Origin: an uncultured cyanobacterium
Lineage (GTDB): Bacteria; Cyanobacteriota; Cyanobacteriia; PCC-6307; Cyanobiaceae
DNA: 64,000 nucleotides
Assembly: GCA_903871775.1 (NCBI GenBank)
Contig: CAIQIA010000026.1
Span: 186,001-250,000, forward strand
Direction of reading: 5' to 3'
Part shown: positions 18,167-27,346 of the stretch, piece by piece
Numbering within the stretch: position 1 is the first letter of the stretch
How the letters are laid out: every line of letters starts with the position of its first letter
Notes under the pieces: generated by a model
Databases searched by the model: none
Told to the model about the DNA's origin: nothing
What the model saw: the letters and a program-made list of their open reading frames with translations, nothing else
Translations under genes and position numbers: made by a program

Positions 18167-18439
18167 TCAGCCGTTCTCGAGAAGGCTTTCCCTGCTGGTC
18201 TGTAGCTGCTTCCAGATCTGACGGATTTCGTCGAAAGCTTCCTCCTGGCTGATCTTGCCGTTCCCCTGAAGGGCCACGATCAGACCAACACGCTCGGCGA
18301 ACTGCTCGAGATTCTGGTGAAACACCAAGCGTTCCGGGCTCCAGTCTTCCCCTCGATAGCTCGAATGAGCTTCGAGGGGTGACCGGGTGCCTCCCTCCCA
18401 GGCCATGGCATCTTCGAAGGACGAAGCCTGATCACGCAT
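18167..18439 (-). CDS. Small conserved cyanobacterial protein, possibly DUF7219-like
   Basis: 90 aa, acidic and soluble. SSYRGEDWSPERLVFHQNLEQFAERVGLIVALQGNGKISQEEAFDEIRQIWKQL resembles a cyanobacterial family with a Y-G-E/D-x-(T/S)-P-E-x-L-x-F-x-x-N-L-x-x-F motif. The family name is uncertain. It lies tail to tail with clpP (4 bp) and just downstream of the ftsH stop's far side, on the same strand as no immediate partner. A TACCCT hexamer lies 26 bp upstream. Confidence 0.65.
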   Translation of the reverse strand: MRDQASSFEDAMAWEGGTRSPLEAHSSYRGEDWSPERLVFHQNLEQFAERVGLIVALQGNGKISQEEAFDEIRQIWKQLQTSRESLLENG

Positions 18440-18479
18440 GAAACAACGTTGATCCGTATGCCATTAGGGTAGTCACCGC

Positions 18480-20399
18480 TCAGCCGTTGGCGGGCAGCAA
18501 CGGGCGGAAACGCTCCTTCTCAGGGACTTCGGTGAATTCTGCGACGACGGAACGGAAGGCATCGCCGTCGATGCTCTCCTGCTCGATCAGCAGCTCCACG
18601 AGGCGATCCATGCAGGGCCGCTGGTTCTCGAGCAATTGCAGGGTATCGGCGTAGCAGCGGTCGACGATGCTGCGAACGGCCTCGTCGATGCGTGTTGCGA
18701 TCGACTCGGACACATCGCTGCGGGTCATGAGGTCGCGGCCGAGGAACACCTCCTGGTTACCAGCCTCCAGGGAGATGGGTCCGAGTTCGCTCATGCCGAA
18801 ACGGGTGACCATCTGTCGGGCCAGGCCGGCCACCTGCTGGATGTCACCCGCTGCGCCGGTGGTCACCTCGGCATGGCCGAAGACGATGGCCTCAGCGGCC
18901 CGTCCCCCCAGGGCCCCCATGATCCGCGCCCGCAGCTGGGCACGGCTCACCAGCATCTGTTCCTCATCCGGGGCAAACCAGGTGAGTCCCTGGGCCTGGC
19001 CACGGGGAATGAGGGTCACCTTCTGGACGGGGTCGTGCTCCCGCACCAGGGTGCCGATCAGGGCATGGCCCACCTCGTGGTAAGCGATCAGGCGCTTGCT
19101 GCGGCCGTCGGTGAGGGGGGTTCCCTCCATGCCGGCGATGACCCGGTCAACGGCGTCATCGATTTCTGCCAGGGTCGTGGCGGGCTTGCGGCGTCGGGCC
19201 GTGAGGATCGCGGCCTCGTTGAGCAGGTTGGCCAGATCGGCGCCGGTGAAGCCGGGGGTGCGCCTGGCGATGGCCTCGAGGGATACCCCTTCGGCGAGGG
19301 TCTTGTTGCGGGAATGGACCTCAAGAATGGCCAGACGACCTTTGATGTCCGGGGCATCGACGGTCACCTGACGGTCGAAACGTCCGGGACGCATCAGCGC
19401 TGAATCGAGCACGTCGGGCCGGTTGGTGGCGGCCAGAATGATGATGCCGTTGTTGCCCTCGAAACCGTCCATTTCGGTGAGCAACTGGTTGAGGGTCTGC
19501 TCACGTTCATCGTTGCCACCGCCGATGCCCGCACCACGCTGGCGGCCGACGGCATCGATCTCATCAATGAAGATCAGGCAGGGGGCGTTCTCCTTGGCCC
19601 GCTTGAAGAGATCACGGACGCGACTGGCGCCGACGCCCACGAACATTTCTACAAACTCAGAACCCGACAGGGAGAAGAAGGGCACTCCGGCCTCGCCGGC
19701 GATGGCCTTGGCCAGCAGGGTCTTGCCGGTGCCGGGAGGGCCAACGAGCAGCACACCCCTCGGGATGGTGGCACCCACAGCCGTGAAACGTTCGGGCTGC
19801 TTGAGGAAGGTGACCACTTCCTGCAGGTCTTCCTTGGCTTCTTCCACGCCGGCCACATCGGCGAAACAGACACCGGTCTCGGCCTCCATCAGGAAGCGGG
19901 CCTTGCTCTTGCCGAACTGCATGGCCTGGCCGGGCCCCCCGGGCATGGAGGAGGAACGGCGGGCGAGAAACACCAGCGAACCGATCAGCAGCAGGGGGAA
20001 GAGCAGGTTGCCGAGCAGACCCAGGGCCGGCGGTGCCGTGCGCGGTGGATGGATGTCGAAGCTGATGCCCTGCTCCTTCAGGCGGTTGATCAGTTCGGGG
20101 GCGACGCCGGGCATGTCGACTCGGAGACGCTGCACGCGGTTGTCCAGGTCGGGGTCGACGGCCTCGACGACGGCGCTGCGTCCGCCGTCAAAGATGTCGA
20201 CCGCCGTCACGCGGCCGGCGTCCACGTAATCCAGGAAGCGGCCGTAGGTCATCCGGGCCACGGCGCTGTTGCGGGGGGCCACGGTCGGGGCGTTCACCAC
20301 CTGAGCGGGACCACCCCGCAGCACCACCTGCCAGAGCAGGAAGAGCCCGATGACGATCGGCAGAGCCCAGAGAAGGACCAGACGCCAGCGTTGGTTCAT
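18480..20399 (-). CDS. ftsH: Membrane ATP-dependent zinc metalloprotease FtsH
   Basis: 639 aa. Two N-terminal transmembrane helices ([20 protein letters not shown] and [21 protein letters not shown]) flank a lumenal or periplasmic loop. The AAA+ domain has Walker A GPPGTGKT (220-227), Walker B LIFIDEID and an SRH region near RPGRFDRQ. The zinc protease site is HEVGH at 441-445. Cyanobacterial FtsH complexes degrade damaged D1 and other thylakoid proteins; which paralogue this is cannot be settled here. A TACAAT hexamer lies 28 bp upstream. Downstream of a same-strand Nudix gene. Confidence 0.95.
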   Translation of the reverse strand: MNQRWRLVLLWALPIVIGLFLLWQVVLRGGPAQVVNAPTVAPRNSAVARMTYGRFLDYVDAGRVTAVDIFDGGRSAVVEAVDPDLDNRVQRLRVDMPGVAPELINRLKEQGISFDIHPPRTAPPALGLLGNLLFPLLLIGSLVFLARRSSSMPGGPGQAMQFGKSKARFLMEAETGVCFADVAGVEEAKEDLQEVVTFLKQPERFTAVGATIPRGVLLVGPPGTGKTLLAKAIAGEAGVPFFSLSGSEFVEMFVGVGASRVRDLFKRAKENAPCLIFIDEIDAVGRQRGAGIGGGNDEREQTLNQLLTEMDGFEGNNGIIILAATNRPDVLDSALMRPGRFDRQVTVDAPDIKGRLAILEVHSRNKTLAEGVSLEAIARRTPGFTGADLANLLNEAAILTARRRKPATTLAEIDDAVDRVIAGMEGTPLTDGRSKRLIAYHEVGHALIGTLVREHDPVQKVTLIPRGQAQGLTWFAPDEEQMLVSRAQLRARIMGALGGRAAEAIVFGHAEVTTGAAGDIQQVAGLARQMVTRFGMSELGPISLEAGNQEVFLGRDLMTRSDVSESIATRIDEAVRSIVDRCYADTLQLLENQRPCMDRLVELLIEQESIDGDAFRSVVAEFTEVPEKERFRPLLPANG

Positions 20400-20427
20400 G
20401 GGCCCTGCTGCAGAAAAATGTTTCGCG

Positions 20428-20433
20428 ATTGTA
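20428..20433 (-). promoter_or_regulatory. Putative -10 box (TACAAT) for ftsH
   Basis: ATTGTA on the plus strand reads TACAAT toward ftsH, the best sigma-70 -10 match in this part of the window. It ends 28 bp before the ATG; no clear -35 is visible. Confidence 0.4.
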
Positions 20434-20440
20434 AAGACCT

Positions 20441-20902
20441 CTAGCCCCCCGTGGAGGCCGCCGGGGGGGTTCGTTGCAGCCGCTGAACCGCCAGCTGCAG
20501 GGAAGGGGCCAGGGGACGGGCCTCTCCCAGCCGGGGGCTGAGCACCTGGCCGCCCTCCAGCTCCTGAAGGGAGGCGAGGGTGAGGTCCTGGCCCTCCATC
20601 AGGCGCAGATCCGCCAGTGGTGCGTCCAGCTGCCCACGGAAGAAGTGGGCACTGCGCAGGGAATCGTGGTGGTCAAACCAGGGCTCCAGGGGGCCGGCGG
20701 TCCAGCCGATCTCCTCGACCAGCTCACGCCGCAGGGCCCCTTCGGGGGTCTCGCCCGGATCCAGGTGACCACCGAAGAGGCCCCAGGTGCCGGGATGCAC
20801 GATCCCGGGCACATCGTCCCGCAGCTGCAGCAGCCAGAGACCGTCGCGTTCGAGCATCGCCAGGGCGACCGCGAACCGGGACGGGGATAGTGGGGAGCTC
20901 AC
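20441..20902 (-). CDS. Nudix hydrolase
   Basis: 153 aa. The Nudix box is intact: [24 protein letters not shown] (GX5EX7REUXEEXGU), so it should hydrolyse a nucleoside-diphosphate-linked substrate. [19 protein letters not shown] precedes it. Substrate unknown. Its start overlaps the stop of the upstream ABC permease by 4 bp, and ftsH follows after 41 bp. Members may be transcribed together from pyk. Confidence 0.88.
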   Translation of the reverse strand: MSSPLSPSRFAVALAMLERDGLWLLQLRDDVPGIVHPGTWGLFGGHLDPGETPEGALRRELVEEIGWTAGPLEPWFDHHDSLRSAHFFRGQLDAPLADLRLMEGQDLTLASLQELEGGQVLSPRLGEARPLAPSLQLAVQRLQRTPPAASTGG

Positions 20903-22128
20903 AGGCGGCGGAGGGCAACGATGGGATCGAGCTGGGCGGCCCGGCGGGCGGGCACCACGCCGAAGAAGAGGCCGATGGACCCCGACAGGGCCAGGGTGGT
21001 GATGACGCTCGACGTGCCGATGGCGGCCGGCAGGGGAGTGACGGCGGCCACCACCAAGATGGCCCCCATGCCCATCAGGCTGCCCACGAGGCCCCCGAGG
21101 CTCGAGACCATGAGCGCCTCGATCAGGAACTGCAGCATCACATCATCGCTGCGGGCGCCGATGGCCTTGCGCAGACCGATTTCCTGGGTCCGCTCACTCA
21201 CCGACACCAGCATGATGTTCATGATGCCGATGCCACCCACCAACAGGGAGATGGCACCAATGGCCGCCAGCATGAGCGTCAGGCCACCGGTGATGGTGCC
21301 GACGATCGAGAGAGCATCTTTCTGGGAGCGGACGGCGAAATCGTCTTCTCGAAGGATCTTGTGCCGCAGTCGCAGCAGATTGGTGATCTGAAACTTGGCA
21401 GCCCCAAGGGTGTCGGCATCCCTGGCCTCGACACTGATGAACGACAGTGAGATGCCGTAGGTGGGATCCCGACCGCTGAGGCGGCTCACCATCGTCGTCA
21501 GGGGGATGTAGACGGCATCATCCTGGTTCTGGCCCAGAAAGGCCCCCTTGGAGGCCATGATGCCGACCACCGCAAACGTCTGATCGCGGATGCGCACCTC
21601 CTGGCCAAGGGGTGAAGACCCCGGCAGGATGCGCCGCGCCAGATCGGGCCCCAGCACAGCCACGTGCCGGGCGCCCTCCAGGTCTTCGGGCGAGAAGAAC
21701 CGTCCCTGGGCCATCTCAAAGCGGCGCACCGCCAGAAAATCGGCCGTGACGCCATTGACGGTGGCCGTGGCACTGAGGCTGCGGGCACGCACCGTCTCGC
21801 TGAGGGTGATCTGCGGTGCCACCCGCCGAACACTGGGCACCTGGGCGGCAATGGCCTGGGAATCTTCCAGCACCAGGGTCTTGGGGGTGTCGATGCCGCG
21901 GCGACGGGTGTCGTTGTTGCCAGGCACCACGAACAGCACATTGGCGCCGAGGGAGCCCAGCTGGTTTTCGGCCAGGTTCTGCGCACCCTTGCCGATGCCC
22001 ACCAGGGTGATCACCGAGGCATTGCCGATGATGATCCCGAGCATGGTCAGGGTCGTGCGCAGCCGGTTCGCCAGCAGCGATTCGACCGCCATGCCGATGG
22101 TGTCCCGCAGCGGCAGCCGGGGGCTCAC
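20899..22128 (-). CDS. ABC transporter permease, MacB/DevC-FtsX type
   Basis: 409 aa from GTG 22128. One N-terminal helix (LRTTLTMLGIIIGNASVITLVGIGKGA), a roughly 230-aa periplasmic core, then three helices (GGLTLMLAAIGAISLLVGGIGIMNIMLVSVSERTQEIGLRKAIGA is the FtsX signature), ending [16 protein letters not shown]. This MacB-type mechanotransmission permease normally works with a separate ATPase and a membrane-fusion protein, neither of which is adjacent. It begins 6 bp after the pyk stop. Confidence 0.88.
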   Translation of the reverse strand: MSPRLPLRDTIGMAVESLLANRLRTTLTMLGIIIGNASVITLVGIGKGAQNLAENQLGSLGANVLFVVPGNNDTRRRGIDTPKTLVLEDSQAIAAQVPSVRRVAPQITLSETVRARSLSATATVNGVTADFLAVRRFEMAQGRFFSPEDLEGARHVAVLGPDLARRILPGSSPLGQEVRIRDQTFAVVGIMASKGAFLGQNQDDAVYIPLTTMVSRLSGRDPTYGISLSFISVEARDADTLGAAKFQITNLLRLRHKILREDDFAVRSQKDALSIVGTITGGLTLMLAAIGAISLLVGGIGIMNIMLVSVSERTQEIGLRKAIGARSDDVMLQFLIEALMVSSLGGLVGSLMGMGAILVVAAVTPLPAAIGTSSVITTLALSGSIGLFFGVVPARRAAQLDPIVALRRL

Positions 22129-22134
22129 GGGAGA

Positions 22135-23919
22135 TCAGCGCGAAGAGTCGACACTGTAGGGATCGAGAACGTGGGTGCCGCGGTGCACGACCCCCTGCCG
22201 CACATCGAGGGTCACCACCTCTCCGTCGCGCACATCACGGGTGACATCGATCACCCCCACGATCACCGGGATCCCCAGGCGCTGGGCGATGACGGCAGCA
22301 TGGCTCTGGCTGCCCGGTTCCTCGGTGATGAGTCCGCCGGCACGCCGGATGGCCTCGAGGTAGGGGGCACTGGTCTGGGACACCACGAGAATCTCGCCGG
22401 ATTCGATCCGGGCGGCTTCCTCGGGTGAGGTTGCCAGGCGCACCTGGCCGCAGACCGATCGGGTGCCGAAGCCGACGCCACGCCCCAGAACCGCCGAGAC
22501 GATGCCCACCTTGACCAGGTCGGTGGAACCGCTGACGCCGGTGAGGGTGCCGGCGGTCTGCACCACCAGATCCCCTTCCCGCAGGAGCCCCTCCTGCTGG
22601 GCGACCCCCATGGCCAGGGTGAAGGTGCGGCTGGTGGACGACTGGTTGCCGATCAGCAGCGGGGTCACCCCCCACACGAGCTGCAGCTGCCGCGCTACCT
22701 GCACATCGGCGGTGATCGCCAGGATCGGGGTCGAGGGGCGGAACTTGCTGACATTGCGGGCGGTGGCACCGCTCTTGGTCAGGGGAAGGATCGCGGCGGC
22801 ATCAAGCTGGTTGGCGATGCTGCTCACCGCCTGGCTGATGGCGTTGGGGATGGTGCTGGCCAGCTGGGTCTCGAGCTGACGGTTGGGGTAGTCCTGCTCG
22901 ATGCGCCGGGCGATGCGGGCCATGGTGGCGACCGCCTCGACCGGGTGCTGGCCCACGGCCGTCTCGTTGGAGAGCATCACGGCGTCGGTGCCGTCGAGAA
23001 TTGCATTGGCGACATCGCTGACCTCGGCCCTGGTGGGGCGCGGGTTGGTGGCCATGCTGTCCAGCATCTGGGTGGCCGTGATGATGGGAATTCCCATCGA
23101 GTTGGCCTTGCGGATCAGCTCCTTCTGGAGCAGGGGCACCTCTTCAGCAGGCATCTCGACGCCCAGGTCCCCCCGCGCCACCATCACCCCGTCGCACAGG
23201 GGCAGGATCGCGTCGATCTGATCGATGGCCTCGAACTTCTCGATCTTGGCCACCACCGGGGTTGCATAGCCGAGGCTGCGGATCAGCTCGCGGATCTCCT
23301 GCATGTCGGAGGGATTGCGCACAAAACTGAGGGCCACCCAGTCCACCCCGAGCTGCAGCCCGAAGGCGAGGTCGTGGCGGTCCTTGGCGGTGAGCGCCCG
23401 GATCGACAGCTGCACGTCGGGGAAGTTGACCCCCTTGTTGTTGGAGAGAACGCCGCCGACGGTGACCTTGCAGTGGAGGGTCTGATCGGCCTGGTCGACC
23501 CAGTCGACCTCCATCTCCACCTTGCCGTCGTCGAGCATGATCCGGCTGCCGGGGGAGACCTCGTCGGCCAGGCGGTCGTAGGTGACCGTGGCGATCTGGT
23601 GGTCGCAGGCCACCTCACGGCTGGTGAGGGCGAAGCTGGCCCCCTGGGCCAGGGTCACCGGGCCGCCGGCGAACCGCCCCAGACGGATCTTGGGGCCCTG
23701 CAGGTCCTGCAGGATGCCGACATGCACCCCCATCTGGTGGGCCACCTGGCGGATGGTGCCGGCCCGCTGGGCGTGCTCGTCGTGGTCTCCGTGCGAGAAG
23801 TTCAGCCGGAAGGTGGTGGCGCCGGCCAGGATGAGTTCACGGATGCGTTCAGGCGATTCCGTGGCGGGACCGATGGTGGCGACAATCTTGGTGCGTCGCT
23901 TCAGATCGGGCAGGGCCAT
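22135..23919 (-). CDS. pyk: Pyruvate kinase with C-terminal PEP-utiliser domain
   Basis: 594 aa from ATG 23919 (MALPDLKRRTKIVATIGPATES); the track ORF is over-extended. The barrel has RLNFSHGDHDEH, LQDLQGPKIRLG, the catalytic segment VVAKIEKFEAI, ARGDLGVEMP and ATQMLDSM. The C-terminal 100 aa carry a swivelling phosphohistidine-type domain (GGLITEEPGSQSHAAVIAQRLGIPVIVG), present in many cyanobacterial and Bacillus-type pyruvate kinases. Catalyses PEP + ADP to pyruvate + ATP. A TAGCTT hexamer lies 23 bp upstream. Divergent from mazG. Confidence 0.95.
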   Translation of the reverse strand: MALPDLKRRTKIVATIGPATESPERIRELILAGATTFRLNFSHGDHDEHAQRAGTIRQVAHQMGVHVGILQDLQGPKIRLGRFAGGPVTLAQGASFALTSREVACDHQIATVTYDRLADEVSPGSRIMLDDGKVEMEVDWVDQADQTLHCKVTVGGVLSNNKGVNFPDVQLSIRALTAKDRHDLAFGLQLGVDWVALSFVRNPSDMQEIRELIRSLGYATPVVAKIEKFEAIDQIDAILPLCDGVMVARGDLGVEMPAEEVPLLQKELIRKANSMGIPIITATQMLDSMATNPRPTRAEVSDVANAILDGTDAVMLSNETAVGQHPVEAVATMARIARRIEQDYPNRQLETQLASTIPNAISQAVSSIANQLDAAAILPLTKSGATARNVSKFRPSTPILAITADVQVARQLQLVWGVTPLLIGNQSSTSRTFTLAMGVAQQEGLLREGDLVVQTAGTLTGVSGSTDLVKVGIVSAVLGRGVGFGTRSVCGQVRLATSPEEAARIESGEILVVSQTSAPYLEAIRRAGGLITEEPGSQSHAAVIAQRLGIPVIVGVIDVTRDVRDGEVVTLDVRQGVVHRGTHVLDPYSVDSSR

Positions 23920-23942
23920 CAACGGAGCCGGAACCATCGCGG

Positions 23943-23948
23943 AAGCTA
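23943..23948 (-). promoter_or_regulatory. Putative -10 box (TAGCTT) for pyk
   Basis: AAGCTA on the plus strand reads TAGCTT toward pyk and ends 23 bp before its ATG. Confidence 0.35.
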
Positions 23949-23967
23949 CCACCCTGACCCCTGCCCG

Positions 23968-24297
23968 ATGGATCTCAACGCCTACCAACAGGCCGCCGGA
24001 CGCACGGCGCTCTACCCCGACCGGGGCCGGAACCCCCTCTATCCGACACTGGGGCTCTGCGGCGAGGCAGGGGAAGTGGCCGACAAAGTCAAGAAGGTGC
24101 TGCGTGACGACGGCGGGGTGTTCTCGCCGGAGCGATGCCAGGCCATCGCCCTGGAACTGGGGGATGTGCTCTGGTACGTGGCCCAGCTGGCCCACGAACT
24201 CGGCCTGAGCCTGGAGGAGATCGCCGGCGCCAACCTGGCCAAGCTGGCCGACCGGGCCGAGCGCAACGTCCTCGGTGGCTCGGGGGACCGGCGATGA
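23968..24297 (+). CDS. MazG-type nucleotide pyrophosphohydrolase
   Basis: 109 aa from ATG 23968 (MDLNAYQQAAGRTALYPDRG); the track ORF is a long over-extension across pyk. The all-alpha NTP-PPase metal motif is GLCGEAGEVADKVKKVLRDDGG and ALELGDVLWYVAQLAHELG (EExxE...ExxD pattern). It probably hydrolyses non-canonical or excess nucleoside triphosphates to monophosphates. Its stop overlaps the ATG of the next gene (ATGA), implying coupling. Confidence 0.88.
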   Translation: MDLNAYQQAAGRTALYPDRGRNPLYPTLGLCGEAGEVADKVKKVLRDDGGVFSPERCQAIALELGDVLWYVAQLAHELGLSLEEIAGANLAKLADRAERNVLGGSGDRR

Positions 24298-24791
24298 CGG
24301 CCATCGGGATCAGCCCACGGCGGCTGCTGGGGCTCCTGGCGGCCCTGGCCCTGGGGCTGGCCTCCCTGTTGGCCCCAGGGCCGGCCTGGGCGGCGGAGCT
24401 GCAGGTGACCCTGATCAGCCTTGAGCCATGCCCGGCGGCCGATGCCGCCGCCCAGAGCGACCTGCGGCGCCCCCTGGGCGCCAGCTGCTGGGCCCTGCGG
24501 GCCGCGGTCAACAACCCCGGACGTCAGGCCGTGGTGGACACCGACATGTTCGGGCGGGTGGTCGACGCCAGCGGCGAACCGGTGCTGCCCAACCGCACGC
24601 GGCTGGGATCAATCGGGGATGTGGCCCCGGGGGGCTCGGAGGTGGCCCTGCGCCTGTCGGTGCCCGCCGGCACGGCGGGACCGCTGCAGGTGGGTCAGCT
24701 GCGGGCACGGGGGTTCAAGGCGCCGGTGCGGGCGCGGGTCGGGGACGACCAGGAGCGGCTGCCCCTGGAACAGGCCCTGGAGGGCCTCTGA
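24294..24791 (+). CDS. Secreted protein of unknown function
   Basis: 165 aa from ATG 24294, overlapping the mazG stop by 4 bp. The signal peptide is clear: basic MTAIGISPRR, hydrophobic LLGLLAALALGLASLLAP, cleavage site near AWA-AEL. The mature part has two cysteines (EPCPA, GASCWALR) that could form a disulphide, and reads as beta-rich (AVVDTDMFGRVVDASGEPVLPNRTRLGSIGDVAPGGSEVALRLSVP). No family recognised. The track ORF begins far upstream in the wrong context. Tail to tail with yggT, 1 bp apart. Confidence 0.75.
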   Translation: MTAIGISPRRLLGLLAALALGLASLLAPGPAWAAELQVTLISLEPCPAADAAAQSDLRRPLGASCWALRAAVNNPGRQAVVDTDMFGRVVDASGEPVLPNRTRLGSIGDVAPGGSEVALRLSVPAGTAGPLQVGQLRARGFKAPVRARVGDDQERLPLEQALEGL

Positions 24792-24792
24792 A

Positions 24793-25083
24793 TCACCAGC
24801 CGGCGAGGGACGACCCGGACGCCACGGCCAGCTGCTCGAGCAGGGTTCCCGACAGCTGCAGGGCCAGCAGGGCCACAAGCGGTGACAGGTCAAGACCACC
24901 CAATGGCGGGATCAGGCCACGGAAGATGTTGAGGTAGGGGTCACAGATGGCGCTCACGGCCGAGAGAACGGGGTTCTCCCAGGGCAGGTTGGGAAACCAG
25001 GTGAGCACCAGCCGCACCACCAGGATGAGGCTGTAGATGCTGAGGGTCTGGGCCAGCACCGAGAACAGGTAGCTCAGGGACAT
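24793..25083 (-). CDS. YggT family integral membrane protein
   Basis: 96 aa from ATG 25083 (MSLSYLFSVLAQTLSIYSLILVVRLVLTWFP); ATG 25110 would add MSVPAPPPP. Two hydrophobic helices flank the family signature LTWFPNLPWENPVLSAVSAICDPYLNIFRGLIPP. In plastids and cyanobacteria the relatives (CCB3/YCF19-like) take part in thylakoid or cytochrome b6f biogenesis; that role here is inference. The gene lies just downstream of scpB on the same strand. Confidence 0.87.
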   Translation of the reverse strand: MSLSYLFSVLAQTLSIYSLILVVRLVLTWFPNLPWENPVLSAVSAICDPYLNIFRGLIPPLGGLDLSPLVALLALQLSGTLLEQLAVASGSSLAGW

Positions 25084-25123
25084 GGGTGGCGGTGGCGCAG
25101 GGACGGACATCGACCCGCCGACT

Positions 25124-25648
25124 CTATTCAGCGGGATCGTCTGCGGCCGGAAGAGGGGCGGGGGGCAGCGGGGCGGCGGGCTTGCCGACGGCGAAGGTGC
25201 GGTGAAATTTCTCGGTGAGGCTGATCCAGAAGGAGCGGCCGTCGCTCTGCCGTCTGCGCTCGATGAACCCCTGCTCGAGCAGTTCACGGATGTGGTCGTA
25301 GGCGCCGCTGCCGCGCAGCTCCACCAGTTCCGACTGCAGCAGGCGCCCCTTGAGCGCCACCGTGGCCAGGGTGCGCAGAGTGGCCGTTCCCAGATCCACC
25401 GGCACCAGCTCGTGGACCAGATCGGCCAGGTCGGCCCGCAGCTGCAGGCTGTACCCCGACGGGTCCTGACGGATCTCGAGGGCCGTGTCGCGGTGGGCGT
25501 AATCCGCCATCAGGGTGAGCAGACCCAGTTCCGCCTGGTCGGGGCTGCAGCGGGCCAGGCTGCTGAGCTCGCCTAGGGCGAGGCTGCGGCCCTTGAGGTA
25601 GAGGATCGCCTCCAGCCGCGCCGGCAGGGAGAGATCAGGTGCATCCAT
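25124..25648 (-). CDS. scpB: Segregation and condensation protein B
   Basis: 174 aa from ATG 25648 (MDAPDLSLPARLEAILYLKGRSL); the track start is GTG 25657. Two winged-helix domains are visible: residues of about 5-85 and 90-160 (TLRTLATVALKGRLLQSELVELRGSGAYDHIRELLEQGFI). Partner of ScpA and SMC in chromosome condensation. The C-terminal tail is Pro/Ala-rich. scpA is not adjacent. Confidence 0.9.
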   Translation of the reverse strand: MDAPDLSLPARLEAILYLKGRSLALGELSSLARCSPDQAELGLLTLMADYAHRDTALEIRQDPSGYSLQLRADLADLVHELVPVDLGTATLRTLATVALKGRLLQSELVELRGSGAYDHIRELLEQGFIERRRQSDGRSFWISLTEKFHRTFAVGKPAAPLPPAPLPAADDPAE

Positions 25649-25686
25649 GGACGGCACCGTAGCGGCCGCCGGCCGTCCAGGCGACG

Positions 25687-27237
25687 TCAGGCGAGGAACA
25701 GCCGGTAGGCCGGATTGGCGGTCTCCTCCCGCCAGGGGAAGCCCAGCTCGGTCAGCACCGTCTCCCAGGCCCGGCCATCGGCCTCGGGCACCTCGACCCC
25801 CACGACGATGCGGCCGACATCGGAACCGTGGTTGCGGTAGTGAAAGATGCTGATCGTCCAGGCGGGATGGAGGGCGTTGACGAAATCAAGCAGGGCCCCC
25901 GGCCGCTCGGGAAACTCGAACCGGTAGAGCCGCTCCTGCACGGCACCGGCGGCGCCGTCGCGGGGGCGGCGCCCCCCCACCATGTGGCGCAGGTGCAGCT
26001 TGGCCAGCTCGTCGTCACTGAGGTCGACACAGGGAAAGCCCGCCGCCCTGAGGGTCTCGAGCAGCTCACGCCGGTCGTGGCGATCCTCGATGCGCACGCC
26101 CACAAAGATATGGGCCCGGGGGCCGTCGGCACGGCGATAGCTGAATTCGGTGAGGCTGCGCCCGCCGAGATGGCGGCAGAACCGCCGCAGGCTGCCCGGT
26201 TGCTCGGGAATCTCGACCGCCAGCATGGCCTCCCGCTGCTCCCCCAGCTCGGCCCGTTCGGCGACGAACCGCAGCCGCTCGAAGTTCATGTTGGCGCCGC
26301 AGGCCACCGCCACCAGCAGCTGGCCAGGGGCCCGCTGGCCGGCCTCGGCCTTCAGGCCCGCCAGCGCCAGGGCGCCGGCGGGCTCGAGGATCGAGCGGGT
26401 GTCCTCAAACACATCCTTGATGGCGGCACAGATGGCATCGGTGTCGACGGTGACCATCCGATCGACCAGCTGCCGGCACAGCCGGAAGGTCTCGACCCCC
26501 ACCTCACGGACGGCCACCCCATCGGCGAACAGGCCCACCCGGTCCAGCCGCACCCGTTCACCGGCGGCGAGGGAGCGGGTCATGGCATCGGCCTCCACCG
26601 GTTCGACGCCGATGATCTCGACCTGGGGCCAGAGGGCCTTGACATAGGCTCCGACCCCGGCGATGAGCCCGCCGCCGCCCACCGCCAGGTAGATGGCGTC
26701 GGGAGGGTGGGGGCACTGGCGCAGGATCTCCATGCCGATCGTCCCCTGGCCGGCGATGACCTCGGGGTCGTCGAAGGGATGGATGAAGGTCAGGCCCCTC
26801 TCGGCCTCCAGCACCCGGGCCCGCTCCTGGGCCTCGTCGTAGGTGTCGCCATGGAGCTCCACGTCAGCTCCCAGACGGCGCACCGCTGCCACCTTGGTCT
26901 CGGGGGTGGTGCGCGGCATCACGATCACCGCCGGACAACCGAGGCTGCCCGCCGCCAGGGCCACCCCCTGGGCGTGGTTGCCTGCGCTGGCGGCGATCAC
27001 GCCGCAGGCCCGCTGATCGGTGCTCAGCCGCACCATGCGGTTGTAGGCACCGCGCAGCTTGAACGAGAAGACCGGTTGCAGGTCCTCCCGCTTGAGCAGC
27101 ACGCGCTGACCGAGGCGATCCGACAGGCGCTTGGCCGGTTCCAGGGGGGATTCGATCGCCACGTCATAGACCCTGGCCCGCAGGATCCGCTCCAGGTAGC
27201 CCGCTGCCATCACCCAGGGTCGCCGTGCTGGTTCCAT
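25687..27237 (-). CDS. ilvA: Threonine ammonia-lyase, biosynthetic
   Basis: First step of isoleucine synthesis: threonine to 2-oxobutanoate. 516 aa from ATG 27237 (MEPARRPWVMAAGYLERIL), ATG 27210 being an alternative. PLP lysine is K60 in FSFKLRGAYN; the PLP phosphate loop is GGGGLIAGVG. The C-terminal 180 aa contain two ACT-like regulatory repeats (AVEIPEQPGSLRRFCRHL and RFEFPERPGALLDFVNAL), consistent with allosteric control by isoleucine and valine. Divergent from dxs. Confidence 0.94.
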   Translation of the reverse strand: MEPARRPWVMAAGYLERILRARVYDVAIESPLEPAKRLSDRLGQRVLLKREDLQPVFSFKLRGAYNRMVRLSTDQRACGVIAASAGNHAQGVALAAGSLGCPAVIVMPRTTPETKVAAVRRLGADVELHGDTYDEAQERARVLEAERGLTFIHPFDDPEVIAGQGTIGMEILRQCPHPPDAIYLAVGGGGLIAGVGAYVKALWPQVEIIGVEPVEADAMTRSLAAGERVRLDRVGLFADGVAVREVGVETFRLCRQLVDRMVTVDTDAICAAIKDVFEDTRSILEPAGALALAGLKAEAGQRAPGQLLVAVACGANMNFERLRFVAERAELGEQREAMLAVEIPEQPGSLRRFCRHLGGRSLTEFSYRRADGPRAHIFVGVRIEDRHDRRELLETLRAAGFPCVDLSDDELAKLHLRHMVGGRRPRDGAAGAVQERLYRFEFPERPGALLDFVNALHPAWTISIFHYRNHGSDVGRIVVGVEVPEADGRAWETVLTELGFPWREETANPAYRLFLA

Positions 27238-27317
27238 CCTCGGCCCCGGGGTGATCGCCCCCCCGGTGGGATCGCCCCCCGGTGTGATCGGCGGCACCGG
27301 GGGCGGAGGGGGGGTTC

Positions 27318-27323
27318 TAGATT
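27318..27323 (+). promoter_or_regulatory. Putative -10 box (TAGATT) for dxs
   Basis: TAGATT follows a run of G and C and ends 23 bp before the dxs ATG. Confidence 0.4.
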
Positions 27324-27346
27324 CGGCCCGCCGGTGAACCGAGCGC

